A DNA stretch of 64,000 bases, taken from Aeromicrobium stalagmiti (lineage in GTDB: Bacteria; Actinomycetota; Actinomycetes; Propionibacteriales; Nocardioidaceae). Below the pieces are notes generated by a model. That model worked only from the letters and a program-made list of their open reading frames with translations, made no database searches and had not been told where the DNA came from. Positions 8,905 to 16,501 of the stretch are shown one piece after another (positions within the stretch are counted from its first letter, which is position 1; each line of letters starts with the position of its first letter). The stretch spans positions 124,001 to 188,000 of the forward strand of contig NZ_JABSTZ010000002.1 in assembly GCF_013283745.1 (NCBI RefSeq), in the 5' to 3' direction. A program made the position numbers and the translations under genes.

Positions 8905-10536
8905 ATGACGATCACGGTGTGGTGCCCCGACCTGGAGCGCGTCCGCCTGCGGGTCGACGGCACCGACCACGAGATGCGGCCGTGGCAGCGCAGCGGCTGG
9001 TGGTCGGCGGCCGTCGACGTCTCCCACGGCACGGACTACGCGTTCGTCCTGGGCGACGACGAGACACCGCTGCCCGACCCGCGGTCGGCGTGGCAGCCGC
9101 GCGGCGTGCACGAGGCGTCCCGCGCGTACGACCACTCGCTCTTCACCTGGACCGACGCTGCCTGGACGGGACGAGAGCTCGCCGGCGCCGTGGTCTACGA
9201 GCTGCACATCGGCACGTTCACGCCCGGGCGCACGTTCGACAGCGCGATCGAGCGCCTCGACCACCTGGTCGACCTCGGCATCGACCTGGTGGAGGTGCTT
9301 CCGGTCAACTCCTTCGACGGCCCGCACGGCTGGGGCTACGACGGGGTGCTCTGGGGAGCGGTGCACGAGCCGTACGGGGGGCCCGACGGGTTCAAGCGGT
9401 TCGTCGACGCGTGCCACGAGCGCGGTCTCGGGGTGCTGCTCGACGTCGTCTACAACCACCTCGGGCCGTCGGGGGCCTACCTCGACCGCTTCGGGCCCTA
9501 CTTCGCGGGCCAGAACGACTGGGGGCCCGGGCTCAACCTCGACGGCGCCGGCTCGGACGACGTGCGGCGCTACGTGCTCGACAACGCGATGACGTGGTTC
9601 GAGCACTTCCACGTCGACGGGCTGCGGCTCGACGCCGTCCACGCCCTCGTCGACCGGCGGGCCCTGCCGATCCTGGAGGAGCTGTCGGCCGAGACCGAGC
9701 GGATGTCGGCGGCGCTGGGACGCCCGCTCACGCTGATCGCGGAGTCGGACGCCAACGACCCGCGCACCGTCACGTCCCGGGCGTCCCACGGCATCGGCAT
9801 GGACGCCCAGTGGTCGGACGACCTGCACCACGCGCTGCACGTCCGCGTGACGGGCGAGACCGACGGCTACTACGCCGACTTCGCGGCGCCGGGCGCGCTG
9901 GCCACGACGCTGCGAGGCGCGTTCTTCCACGCCGGGACCTGGTCGTCGTTCCGGGACCGGACGCACGGCCGGCCGGTCGACACCGCGGAGCTGCCCGGAA
10001 CGGCGTTCCTCGCCTATCTGCAGAACCACGACCAGATCGGCAACCGGGCGACCGGCGATCGCATCTCGGCGACGATCTCGCCGGGGCTGCAGGCCTGCGC
10101 CGCAGCGATCGTCCTGCTCGGCCCCTACACGCCCATGCTGTTCATGGGGGAGGAGTGGGCCGCGAGCACGCCGTGGCAGTTCTTCGCCTCGTTCCCCGAT
10201 CCCGAGCTCGCCGAGGCCGTGCGCACCGGGAGGCGTCGTGAGTTCGGCCGGCACGGCTGGGGCGAGTCCGAGGTGCCCGACCCGATGGACCACGCCACGG
10301 TCGAGCGGTCGACGCTCGACTGGTCGCAGGTGGCCGAGCCCGGCCACGCCGAGATGCTGCAGACCTATCGCTCGCTCATCGCGCTGCGCCGTCGCCACCC
10401 CGAGCTCGCGGACCCGTCGCTCGACGGCTTCGCCGTGGACGTCGCCGACGACGACTCGTGGCTCGTGATGCACCGGGGCGCGATGCGGGTGCGGGTCGAC
10501 TTCGCCGCCGAGACCTACGAGGTCGTGGCGGGGTAG
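8905..10536 (+). CDS. treZ: maltooligosyl trehalose trehalohydrolase TreZ (GH13_10)
   Basis: Cleaves maltooligosyl trehalose to free trehalose, completing the TreY-TreZ route from glycogen. The 543-residue protein is slightly short for the family. An N-terminal beta domain leads into the barrel. Catalytic residues are Asp243 (GLRLDAVHAL), Glu280 (LIAESDAND) and Asp376 (LQNHDQIGNRA). PMLFMGEEWAASTPWQFF is a TreZ signature. The ATG at 8905 has no ribosome binding site but a -10 hexamer 7 nt upstream. Its 3' end overlaps the convergent lipoprotein gene by 22 bp, so the two could affect each other by transcriptional collision. Confidence 0.95.
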   Translation: MTITVWCPDLERVRLRVDGTDHEMRPWQRSGWWSAAVDVSHGTDYAFVLGDDETPLPDPRSAWQPRGVHEASRAYDHSLFTWTDAAWTGRELAGAVVYELHIGTFTPGRTFDSAIERLDHLVDLGIDLVEVLPVNSFDGPHGWGYDGVLWGAVHEPYGGPDGFKRFVDACHERGLGVLLDVVYNHLGPSGAYLDRFGPYFAGQNDWGPGLNLDGAGSDDVRRYVLDNAMTWFEHFHVDGLRLDAVHALVDRRALPILEELSAETERMSAALGRPLTLIAESDANDPRTVTSRASHGIGMDAQWSDDLHHALHVRVTGETDGYYADFAAPGALATTLRGAFFHAGTWSSFRDRTHGRPVDTAELPGTAFLAYLQNHDQIGNRATGDRISATISPGLQACAAAIVLLGPYTPMLFMGEEWAASTPWQFFASFPDPELAEAVRTGRRREFGRHGWGESEVPDPMDHATVERSTLDWSQVAEPGHAEMLQTYRSLIALRRRHPELADPSLDGFAVDVADDDSWLVMHRGAMRVRVDFAAETYEVVAG

Positions 10537-11099
10537 GGCGACCCGTTGGCGACGTCGTCGACCTCGACCGAGGGTGTCTTGGGGCTTGAGACGCAGGTGC
10601 TCGCGGGGTCGACGGGCTCCGGGCGAGGCCAGCCGCGATCGGCGTGGTGGGGGACGTACACCGTGACGACGATGCGGTAGGCCGGTGCATCCCGGGTGCC
10701 CTCGGGCTGGGGCACGATCGTGGCCCGGGCCGTGTCGTCGAGGGTCGTGCCGCGCGTGAGCTGGACCTCCTCGACGCCGAGCTCGTCGCAGACCGCGCCC
10801 ACCAGGGCCCAGCCGTCGCCGATCGCCGCGTCCACCTCGTCGCGGACCATGGGGCGGTTGTCGTCGCCGGGCAGGGTCTCCTCGCGCACGCCCGCCTTCC
10901 GGACGAGCAGCCCGTTCGACCCGTAGGCCTGGCGGGGGAGCGACGTCGTGGTCGGGGCGGCCCACGGGTCCTTCTCGATGCGGGCGACGCGCTCGCGGTC
11001 GACCGCGTCAGGCTTGAGCTCCTCCTGCGGCGCCGCGGGGCAGCCCGCCAGCAGCACGGCCGCTGCCAGCACGAGCAGCGGCGCGGCGGCACGTCTCAC
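10515..11099 (-). CDS. lipoprotein in the candidate type VII cassette, unknown function
   Basis: A 194-residue secreted lipoprotein. VRRAAAPLLVLAAAVLLAGC gives a positively charged start, a hydrophobic core and a lipobox with Cys20 for lipid attachment. The mature part is Asp/Glu-rich, has two further cysteines (VGAVCDEL, ASTCVSS), and I cannot match it to a family. The GTG start overlaps the stop of the upstream effector-like gene by four bases (GTGA), so the two are made together. Candidate roles are a cognate immunity or surface-binding partner, or a chaperone outside the membrane; this is inference from position only. It is convergent with treZ, overlapping its end. Confidence 0.75.
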   Translation of the reverse strand: MRRAAAPLLVLAAAVLLAGCPAAPQEELKPDAVDRERVARIEKDPWAAPTTTSLPRQAYGSNGLLVRKAGVREETLPGDDNRPMVRDEVDAAIGDGWALVGAVCDELGVEEVQLTRGTTLDDTARATIVPQPEGTRDAPAYRIVVTVYVPHHADRGWPRPEPVDPASTCVSSPKTPSVEVDDVANGSPYPATTS

Positions 11100-12625
11100 G
11101 ACGGCGTCACCGCGAGCCAGGGCTTGGTCCAGCCGGCGACGTCGACCGTGCCGTTCTCGAAGTCGTCGCGGGAGACCGTGATCGTCTCGCCGGCCGAGGG
11201 CTCGTAGATCGTCAGCGAGTCGTCGGAGCTCGACGTCACGAGCACGACGTGGCGCGGGATCTTCTCGTCGCCGACGTAGAGCGGGACGGTCTCGCCGTCC
11301 TGTGTCGCCGCGACGATGCTGTCGTAGTCGGCGGCGGGCGAGCTGGGGTCGGTGAGGTCGGTGTCGTAGGTCGACCCGGGGATGCCGGACCCGCCGTCGC
11401 CTCCCATCTGGTGGATGACGCCCGAGGGCGAGGTGCCGAAGGGGCCGGGCCACGGCACCTGGAGGTCGTCGTCGTGGTCGGTCAGGCCGTTGGTCTGCTC
11501 GTGCATGTCGAGCGACTCCTGGTCGAACAGCTCGGACGGTGACAGATCGGACGTCTCGCCCGTGACCGGGTGGTGGCCGGTGGCGATGTACATCGCGTAG
11601 GCCGGGTCGTTGAGCATCTTCGACATCACGAGCGTCGATGACCCGCACGTCGTCTGGTCGGGCTGCGTGTAGGTGCCGTCGTCGGCGGTGCCCGGGTCGA
11701 GGGCGTCGATCTGCTCGGGCGTCATCGTGGCGAGCTGTCCGGCGTACTTGTCGAGGTCGGAGCCCTTCAGGCCCGACGCGATGGCCGCGAGGATCCAGGC
11801 CTTCTCCTCGTCGCCGTCGGCGCCGTCGAGCAGCTGCTGGGCGGCCGTGCGGTCCTTGGCGGACATGTCGTCGAGCGCGTCGTCGGCCCGCTCGAGCACC
11901 GATCCGCGCAGGGCCCCGGACTCGTCGCCGTCCCACGCGTTGACGACGCTGGCGGGACTGACGCCGTCGGGCAGGTGGGCCGGCAGCTCGATCGCGTCGA
12001 TCGCCGCGACGATGAGCCGCCGGGCGGTCGCGACGGTCGAGGCGGCGTCCTGGTAGGACCCGATGAGGGCCTCGACGGCATCGATGCAGTCGCCGACGAT
12101 GTTCTTGAGCTTCGACACCAGCTCCCACGGGAACATGTCGCCCCACGAGATGTCGAGGTGCTCGGTCAGGATCGAGTAGGCCGAGCCGTGGCGCTCCCGG
12201 GCCGCGGTCATGTCGTCCGACACCGTGATCAGCGCGCCGCGGACCTTCTCGGCCGCCGTGGTGACGGTCTCGACGCGGTCGGTCAGCTGGCCCAGGTGAA
12301 TGCGCGCGGCGTTGCCCGCGTCGCCCTCCCAGACCTGGACGGTCATGGCCTGCTGCGAGCGGGTCAGGTCGACGGCGCCGCGGTCGACGCTGGTCGCGAT
12401 CGATCCCCAGGCGTCGGCGGCCGCCTCGACGTCGACGGGGTCGGGGTCGGGGGGAGTCGTGGCGACCTCGATCGCGGTCGCGACCGCGTCGACGATCGTC
12501 TGCGCGGCGTCCCACGGTGGGAAGAAGTCGATGTTCTCGAGCCGGGCCAGCACCGATCGCAGGTTCTCGATGGTCTCGTCGAGGGCATCCTCGCCGGCCG
12601 CGAGGAGGTCGTCACCGAAGCCCAT
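11096..12625 (-). CDS. WXG100-like protein with a C-terminal papain/C39-like cysteine peptidase domain, candidate type VII secreted effector
   Basis: A 509-residue protein with no signal peptide. The N-terminal third is helical and carries a W-x-G motif (VWEGDAGNAARIHL, about residue 98) flanked by long amphipathic helices, like WXG100/LXG proteins exported by ESX systems. A helical linker follows (about 170-310). The C-terminal part has a Gln-x-x-Cys arrangement at Cys327 (QPDQTTCGSS), His459 (PRHVVLV) and an acidic residue at Glu475 (IYEPSAG). This is the Cys-His-Asp/Glu order of C39-like and papain-fold peptidases. The start overlaps the EspC-like gene by 14 bp and the stop overlaps the lipoprotein gene. 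The fold and activity are inferred from motifs; the mature target is unknown. A housekeeping autolysin-like role cannot be excluded. Confidence 0.72.
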   Translation of the reverse strand: MGFGDDLLAAGEDALDETIENLRSVLARLENIDFFPPWDAAQTIVDAVATAIEVATTPPDPDPVDVEAAADAWGSIATSVDRGAVDLTRSQQAMTVQVWEGDAGNAARIHLGQLTDRVETVTTAAEKVRGALITVSDDMTAARERHGSAYSILTEHLDISWGDMFPWELVSKLKNIVGDCIDAVEALIGSYQDAASTVATARRLIVAAIDAIELPAHLPDGVSPASVVNAWDGDESGALRGSVLERADDALDDMSAKDRTAAQQLLDGADGDEEKAWILAAIASGLKGSDLDKYAGQLATMTPEQIDALDPGTADDGTYTQPDQTTCGSSTLVMSKMLNDPAYAMYIATGHHPVTGETSDLSPSELFDQESLDMHEQTNGLTDHDDDLQVPWPGPFGTSPSGVIHQMGGDGGSGIPGSTYDTDLTDPSSPAADYDSIVAATQDGETVPLYVGDEKIPRHVVLVTSSSDDSLTIYEPSAGETITVSRDDFENGTVDVAGWTKPWLAVTPS

Positions 12626-12893
12626 GGAACCGTCCCGTCGACCGGCCGTCGCTCGCGGCGTACTCGGCGAGGCAGCCGTCGATCGTCGACGTCGTCTCGC
12701 CCATGACGGCCGAGGCGACTGCCAGGACCTGTGCGACGTGGTCGGCCGCTGAGGTCAGGGTCGCTTGCAGCCCTGCCATGTCGGTGCCCGCCGCGGCGGA
12801 CGTGAGGCCGCTGGCGGTGTCGAGGTCGGTGTCGGCGCGCAGACCGATCGCCCAGGCCTTCAGGACGCCCCCCGGCTCGATGTCGATGCCCAT
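12612..12893 (-). CDS. EspC/WXG100-like type VII secretion target
   Basis: A 93-residue all-helical protein (two helices about 8-35 and 40-80) with little aromatic content. It starts MGIDIEPGGV, as EspC-like ESX substrates often do. Near the C-terminus, Y78-A-A-S-D82 fits the Y-x-x-x-D/E secretion signal of type VII systems. It is the first gene of a three-gene operon with the peptidase-like protein and the lipoprotein, matching the common pairing of a small helical partner with a larger effector. No ESX ATPase or membrane component lies in this window, so the transporter would have to be elsewhere. Confidence 0.65.
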   Translation of the reverse strand: MGIDIEPGGVLKAWAIGLRADTDLDTASGLTSAAAGTDMAGLQATLTSAADHVAQVLAVASAVMGETTSTIDGCLAEYAASDGRSTGRFHGLR

Positions 12894-12899
12894 GGCAGC

Positions 12900-12905
12900 A
12901 CTGTA
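12900..12905 (-). promoter_or_regulatory. -10 element (TACAGT, minus strand) of the type VII cassette
   Basis: On the minus strand TACAGT is followed by 6 nt (GCTGCC) and then the ATG at 12893, with no ribosome binding site. This fits a leaderless transcript for the three-gene cassette. Confidence 0.45.
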
Positions 12906-12970
12906 GTGACATCGTGTCGCCCAGGGAGGGGGTGAGGCGCCCGAACCGGACGACCTGTGGACGTCGCACC

Positions 12971-12976
12971 TAGGGT
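12971..12976 (+). promoter_or_regulatory. -10 element (TAGGGT) for the DoxX-like gene
   Basis: TAGGGT is a good actinobacterial -10. It ends 5 nt before an in-frame GTG at 12982 and 32 nt before the preferred ATG at 13009, so either a leaderless or a short-leader transcript is possible. Confidence 0.45.
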
Positions 12977-13008
12977 GGGACGTGAACCGTCACCTACTCG
13001 GAGGTCCC

Positions 13009-13500
13009 ATGTCGATCCGTCTTGCCCACGTGCCGCTGCGTCTTGCTGCAGGCTCGTTCATCCTCAACTCCGGCCTGTCGAAGTGGTCGGCCGACGCCGA
13101 GACGGCCGCGGGGCTCCACGGGTTCGCCGCGGGCACGTACCCCGTCGTGAAGAACATCGAGCCGCCGATCTTCGTCAAGGCGCTGGCCGCGGGCGAGATC
13201 GCGCTCGGCGCCGCCCTGCTGACCCCGGCCGTCTCGCCCACCAAGGCCGGCCTCGGCCTGACGGCGTTCTCGGCCGGGCTGCTCGGCCTGTACGCCAAAA
13301 CCCCCGGCATGCGCGACGGCATCCGTCCGACCCAGCAGGGCACCCCGATCGCCAAGGACGTCTGGCTCCTCGGCATCGGCACGAGCCTGGTGCTCGACGG
13401 TCGCGGCGAGAGCCGCGCCGTGCGCCGCGCGGAGAAGAAGGCGGCCAAGGCCGAGAAGAAGACCGCCAAGCTCGAGGCCAGGGCGGCTCGCAAGGCCTGA
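13009..13500 (+). CDS. DoxX-like membrane protein with a Lys/Ala-rich tail
   Basis: A 163-residue membrane protein with about four hydrophobic helices and the layout of DoxX/DUF4267-type proteins. RLAAGSFILNSGLSKW at the start resembles the DoxX motif RxxxGxxFxxxGxxK. The tail (about 140-163) is an alternating Lys/Ala/Glu helix (AEKKAAKAEKKTAKLEARAARK), probably cytoplasmic. ATG 13009 is chosen for the GGAGG ribosome binding site; GTG 12982 would add nine residues and fits a leaderless start. DoxX proteins have been linked to redox balance, but a role here is not shown. The gene stands alone between the divergent type VII cassette and glgX copy 2. Confidence 0.7.
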   Translation: MSIRLAHVPLRLAAGSFILNSGLSKWSADAETAAGLHGFAAGTYPVVKNIEPPIFVKALAAGEIALGAALLTPAVSPTKAGLGLTAFSAGLLGLYAKTPGMRDGIRPTQQGTPIAKDVWLLGIGTSLVLDGRGESRAVRRAEKKAAKAEKKTAKLEARAARKA

Positions 13501-13507
13501 GCAGCCT

Positions 13508-13549
13508 CCGGTGGTGATCTCGGTGGTCCCGCCGCAGATTCACCACCGG
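13508..13549. repeat. inverted repeat after the DoxX-like gene, possible terminator
   Basis: CCGGTGGTGA (13508-13517) and TCACCACCGG (13540-13549) are perfect 10-nt inverted arms with a 22-nt loop; the loop holds another CGGTGGT. There is no U-tract. It could terminate the upstream transcript and resembles the mirrored intergenic elements found later in the window. Confidence 0.5.
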
Positions 13550-13564
13550 GAAACATCGACCTGA

Positions 13565-13570
13565 GACAAT
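13565..13570 (+). promoter_or_regulatory. candidate -10 (GACAAT) of a leaderless promoter for glgX copy 2
   Basis: GACAAT is followed by 6 nt (GGCGCC) and then the ATG at 13577. No ribosome binding site is visible. It suggests this copy is transcribed separately from the first glgX. Confidence 0.4.
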
Positions 13571-13576
13571 GGCGCC

Positions 13577-15703
13577 ATGGCCACGCACCCCACGTCCGAC
13601 TCCCAGGTGCTCGCCGGGCGACCGTTCCCGCTGGGCGCCCACCCCGAGGCGGGCGGTGTGCGGTTCGCGGTCGCGAGCACCGTCGCCGAACGGGTCGAGG
13701 TCTGCCTGATCGACGACGACCTCGGTGAGCGGCGCTTCGAGCTGACGGAGCGGACGTTCGGCGTCTGGCACGGGCTCGTGCCCGGCGTGACGCCCGGGCA
13801 GCGGTACGGCTTCCGCGTGCACGGCCCGTACGAGCCCAAGACCGGCCTGCGGTGCAACCCGCACCAGATCCTCGTCGACCCCTATGCGCGCCGCATCAGC
13901 GGCTCGATGACCGACATGGCCGCCGCCCTCGGCTACGCCGACGATCCCGAGGGCCCCGAGCCCAGCACGGTCGACTCCCTCGGCAGCGTGCCGCTCAGCG
14001 TCGTCACCAGCCCCGGCGGGCCAGACACTGGCGTCAAGCCGGAGGTGCCGTTCGAGGAGACCGTGATCTACGAGCTGCACGTCAAGGGCTTCACCGAGCA
14101 GCACCCCGACGTGCCCGAGTCGCTGCGGGGCACCTACCTCGGGCTGGCGCACCCCGCGGTCGTCGACCACCTGATCCGCCTCGGCGTCACGAGCGTCGAG
14201 CTGCTGCCGGTGCACGCGTTCAGCGACGAGCCGTCACTCGTCCGCGACGGCCGGCACAACTACTGGGGCTACTCGCCGCTGGGCTACTTCGCGCCGCACG
14301 CGGGCTATGCGAGCGAGCCAGGCCACGAGGTCGAGGAGTTCCGCACGATGGTCGCGGCGATGCACGCCGCGGGCATCGAGGTCATCGTCGACGTCGTCTA
14401 CAACCACACCTGCGAGGGCGGTCCCGACGGACCCACCCTGAGCTTTCGCGGCTACGAGGCGACGGCCTACTACCTGCACGACGACGACGGCCACATGGCC
14501 GACATCACCGGCTGCGGCAACACGCTCGATGCCGGGTCACCGACGGTGGTCCGCCTGGTGACCGACTCGCTGCGCTACTGGACGACCGAGCTCGGCGTCG
14601 ACGGGTTCCGGTTCGACCTCGCGAGCACGCTCGGTCGTCCCCACGGAGGGGCGTTCGACATGCACTCCACGATGCTGACGGCGATCGCCCAGGACCCGGT
14701 GCTGTCGCGCTGCAAGCTCATCGCCGAGCCGTGGGACGCGACGGGGGAGGGCTACAAGGTCGGCTACTTCGGCGCGCAGTGGGCCGAGTGGAACGGCATC
14801 TACCGCGACGTCGTGCGCGACTTCTGGCGAGGCGAGGCCGGGGTCGACGACCTCGCGTCACGGCTGTCGGGCTCGGCCGACCTCTACGACCACACGCTGC
14901 GCCGGCCGTGGCAGTCGATCAACTTCGTCAACGCCCACGACGGCTTCACCCTGCGTGACCTGGTGTCGTACGACGGCAAGCACAACGAGGCCAACGGCGA
15001 GGACAACCGCGACGGCACCGACGACAACAGGTCCTGGAACCACGGCGTCGAAGGCGAGACCGACGACACCGAGGTCGTGACCCTGCGGCAGCGCCAGGCC
15101 CGCAACCTGTTCGCGACGCTCATGCTCTCGACCGGCACGCCGATGTTCGTCGCCGGCGACGAGCGGTGGCGCACCCAGGGAGGCAACAACAACGCCTACT
15201 GCCTCGACGACCCGACGTCGTGGGTCGACTGGACCGCGACCGACGAGTCCGAGGCGATGCTGGCGTTCGCCCGGCGCGTGATCCACCTGCGGGCCGACAG
15301 CCCCGCGCTGCGCCAGCCGGAGTTCTTCGACGGGCGCACGACGCCGACCGGCCGCCCCGACCTGATCTGGCTGCGTCCCGACGGCAGCGAGCTCGACGAG
15401 TCCGACTGGCACGACCCGGAACGACGGACCCTGGGCATGTGGATCGACGGGTCCAACAGCCAGTCCCGCACGCGTGACGGGCAGATCCTCACCGACCACT
15501 CGTGGCTCCTGCTGCTGCACGCCGGCGCCGAGCCGGTCGAGGTGACCCTGCCCGACCGCGAGTTCGGCGAGACCTTCAAGCCGGTGCTCGACACCACCAC
15601 CCCCGACGGAGCGCCGGTGAGCGACGAGAGGCTGGCCGCCGGTGGGTCGATCACGCTGGCAGGACGCTCGCTGCTGCTGCTCAAGGCGCCGCGAGAGCAG
15701 TGA
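13577..15703 (+). CDS. glgX: glycogen debranching enzyme GlgX (GH13_11), copy 2
   Basis: A 708-residue paralogue of the enzyme at 4438, with the same CBM48-like N-terminus and GH13 barrel. Catalytic residues are all present: Asp347 (GFRFDLASTL), Glu384 (LIAEPWDATGEGY) and Asp455 (NAHDGFT), with KHNEANGEDNRDGTDDN and RTQGGNNNAYCLD. The two copies differ clearly in surface segments, so this is an old duplication or separate acquisition rather than a recent copy. It has its own leaderless-type promoter and lies upstream of the glgE cluster, so it may serve GlgE-made alpha-glucan while copy 1 feeds TreY. That division of labour is inference. Confidence 0.93.
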   Translation: MATHPTSDSQVLAGRPFPLGAHPEAGGVRFAVASTVAERVEVCLIDDDLGERRFELTERTFGVWHGLVPGVTPGQRYGFRVHGPYEPKTGLRCNPHQILVDPYARRISGSMTDMAAALGYADDPEGPEPSTVDSLGSVPLSVVTSPGGPDTGVKPEVPFEETVIYELHVKGFTEQHPDVPESLRGTYLGLAHPAVVDHLIRLGVTSVELLPVHAFSDEPSLVRDGRHNYWGYSPLGYFAPHAGYASEPGHEVEEFRTMVAAMHAAGIEVIVDVVYNHTCEGGPDGPTLSFRGYEATAYYLHDDDGHMADITGCGNTLDAGSPTVVRLVTDSLRYWTTELGVDGFRFDLASTLGRPHGGAFDMHSTMLTAIAQDPVLSRCKLIAEPWDATGEGYKVGYFGAQWAEWNGIYRDVVRDFWRGEAGVDDLASRLSGSADLYDHTLRRPWQSINFVNAHDGFTLRDLVSYDGKHNEANGEDNRDGTDDNRSWNHGVEGETDDTEVVTLRQRQARNLFATLMLSTGTPMFVAGDERWRTQGGNNNAYCLDDPTSWVDWTATDESEAMLAFARRVIHLRADSPALRQPEFFDGRTTPTGRPDLIWLRPDGSELDESDWHDPERRTLGMWIDGSNSQSRTRDGQILTDHSWLLLLHAGAEPVEVTLPDREFGETFKPVLDTTTPDGAPVSDERLAAGGSITLAGRSLLLLKAPREQ

Positions 15704-15743
15704 CACAGGTGTGGGCAGGGCCGACGACGGGTACACCGCGTCC

Positions 15744-16424
15744 ATGCCCAACAGTCCTCGCCTGATCGCGACCTCCGAGCCACGCCGCCCCGAAGGTGTC
15801 GTGCTGGTGCTTCACGGCGGGGCGAGCCGCCTTGGCAACCCGATGGTCAGCCCGACGCAGCTCTCGGTCGTCCGGATGATCCCGATCGCCCGCCGGGTCG
15901 CCCGCGCGGGGCGACGTCGACTCGCGGTCTACCGTCTGCTCAACTCCACCCGGGGCTGGGACACCTCCCACACCCCCGTCGACGACGTGCACTGGGCGAT
16001 CGACCAGTTGAGGCACGGCTTCGGCTCCGACCTGCCGGTCGGCCTGGTCGGCCACTCGCTGGGAGGCCGGGCTGCGATCCTGGCCGGCGACCGTCCCGAG
16101 GTCCGCAGTGTCGTGGCACTCAACCCGTGGGTCTATCCGGCCGACGGCGAGGTCGACCTGGCCGGTCGTCGAGTGCTGGTGGTGCACGGCACCGACGACC
16201 GCATCGCCGCCCCCGAGAGGTCGGCCGCCGCGGCGCGACTCCTGGCCCGCACGGCGGACGTCGCGTACGTCCGGGTGGGCGGTGGCAAGCACGCGATGCT
16301 GCGCCGGCACGCAGACTTCGACCGACTTGCCGCCACGTTCATGGCGTCGACGCTGTTGCCCGACCGCACCCCCCGAGGGGTCGTTGCGCGAGCGCTCGCA
16401 GGGGAGACGTCGATCGAGATCTGA
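15744..16424 (+). CDS. alpha/beta hydrolase, substrate unknown
   Basis: A 226-residue alpha/beta-hydrolase fold protein. The oxyanion region is LVLHGGASR, the nucleophile elbow is GHSLGG with Ser105, the acid is Asp151 or Asp152 (HGTDDRIAAPE) and the base His183 (GGGKHAML). All three catalytic residues are in order. TACACC lies 6 nt before the ATG, again a leaderless layout, and no ribosome binding site is seen. The gene sits between glgX copy 2 and glgE but nothing in the sequence ties it to glucan chemistry. An esterase or dienelactone hydrolase-like role is possible. Confidence 0.8.
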   Translation: MPNSPRLIATSEPRRPEGVVLVLHGGASRLGNPMVSPTQLSVVRMIPIARRVARAGRRRLAVYRLLNSTRGWDTSHTPVDDVHWAIDQLRHGFGSDLPVGLVGHSLGGRAAILAGDRPEVRSVVALNPWVYPADGEVDLAGRRVLVVHGTDDRIAAPERSAAAARLLARTADVAYVRVGGGKHAMLRRHADFDRLAATFMASTLLPDRTPRGVVARALAGETSIEI

Positions 16425-16501
16425 TGGACGTGCGGGCGGCGCGTAGGGCGTGCAAGGGTGGGTACGGGACTTCGACGACGTGACTCCACGGAAGGGACCG
16501 C

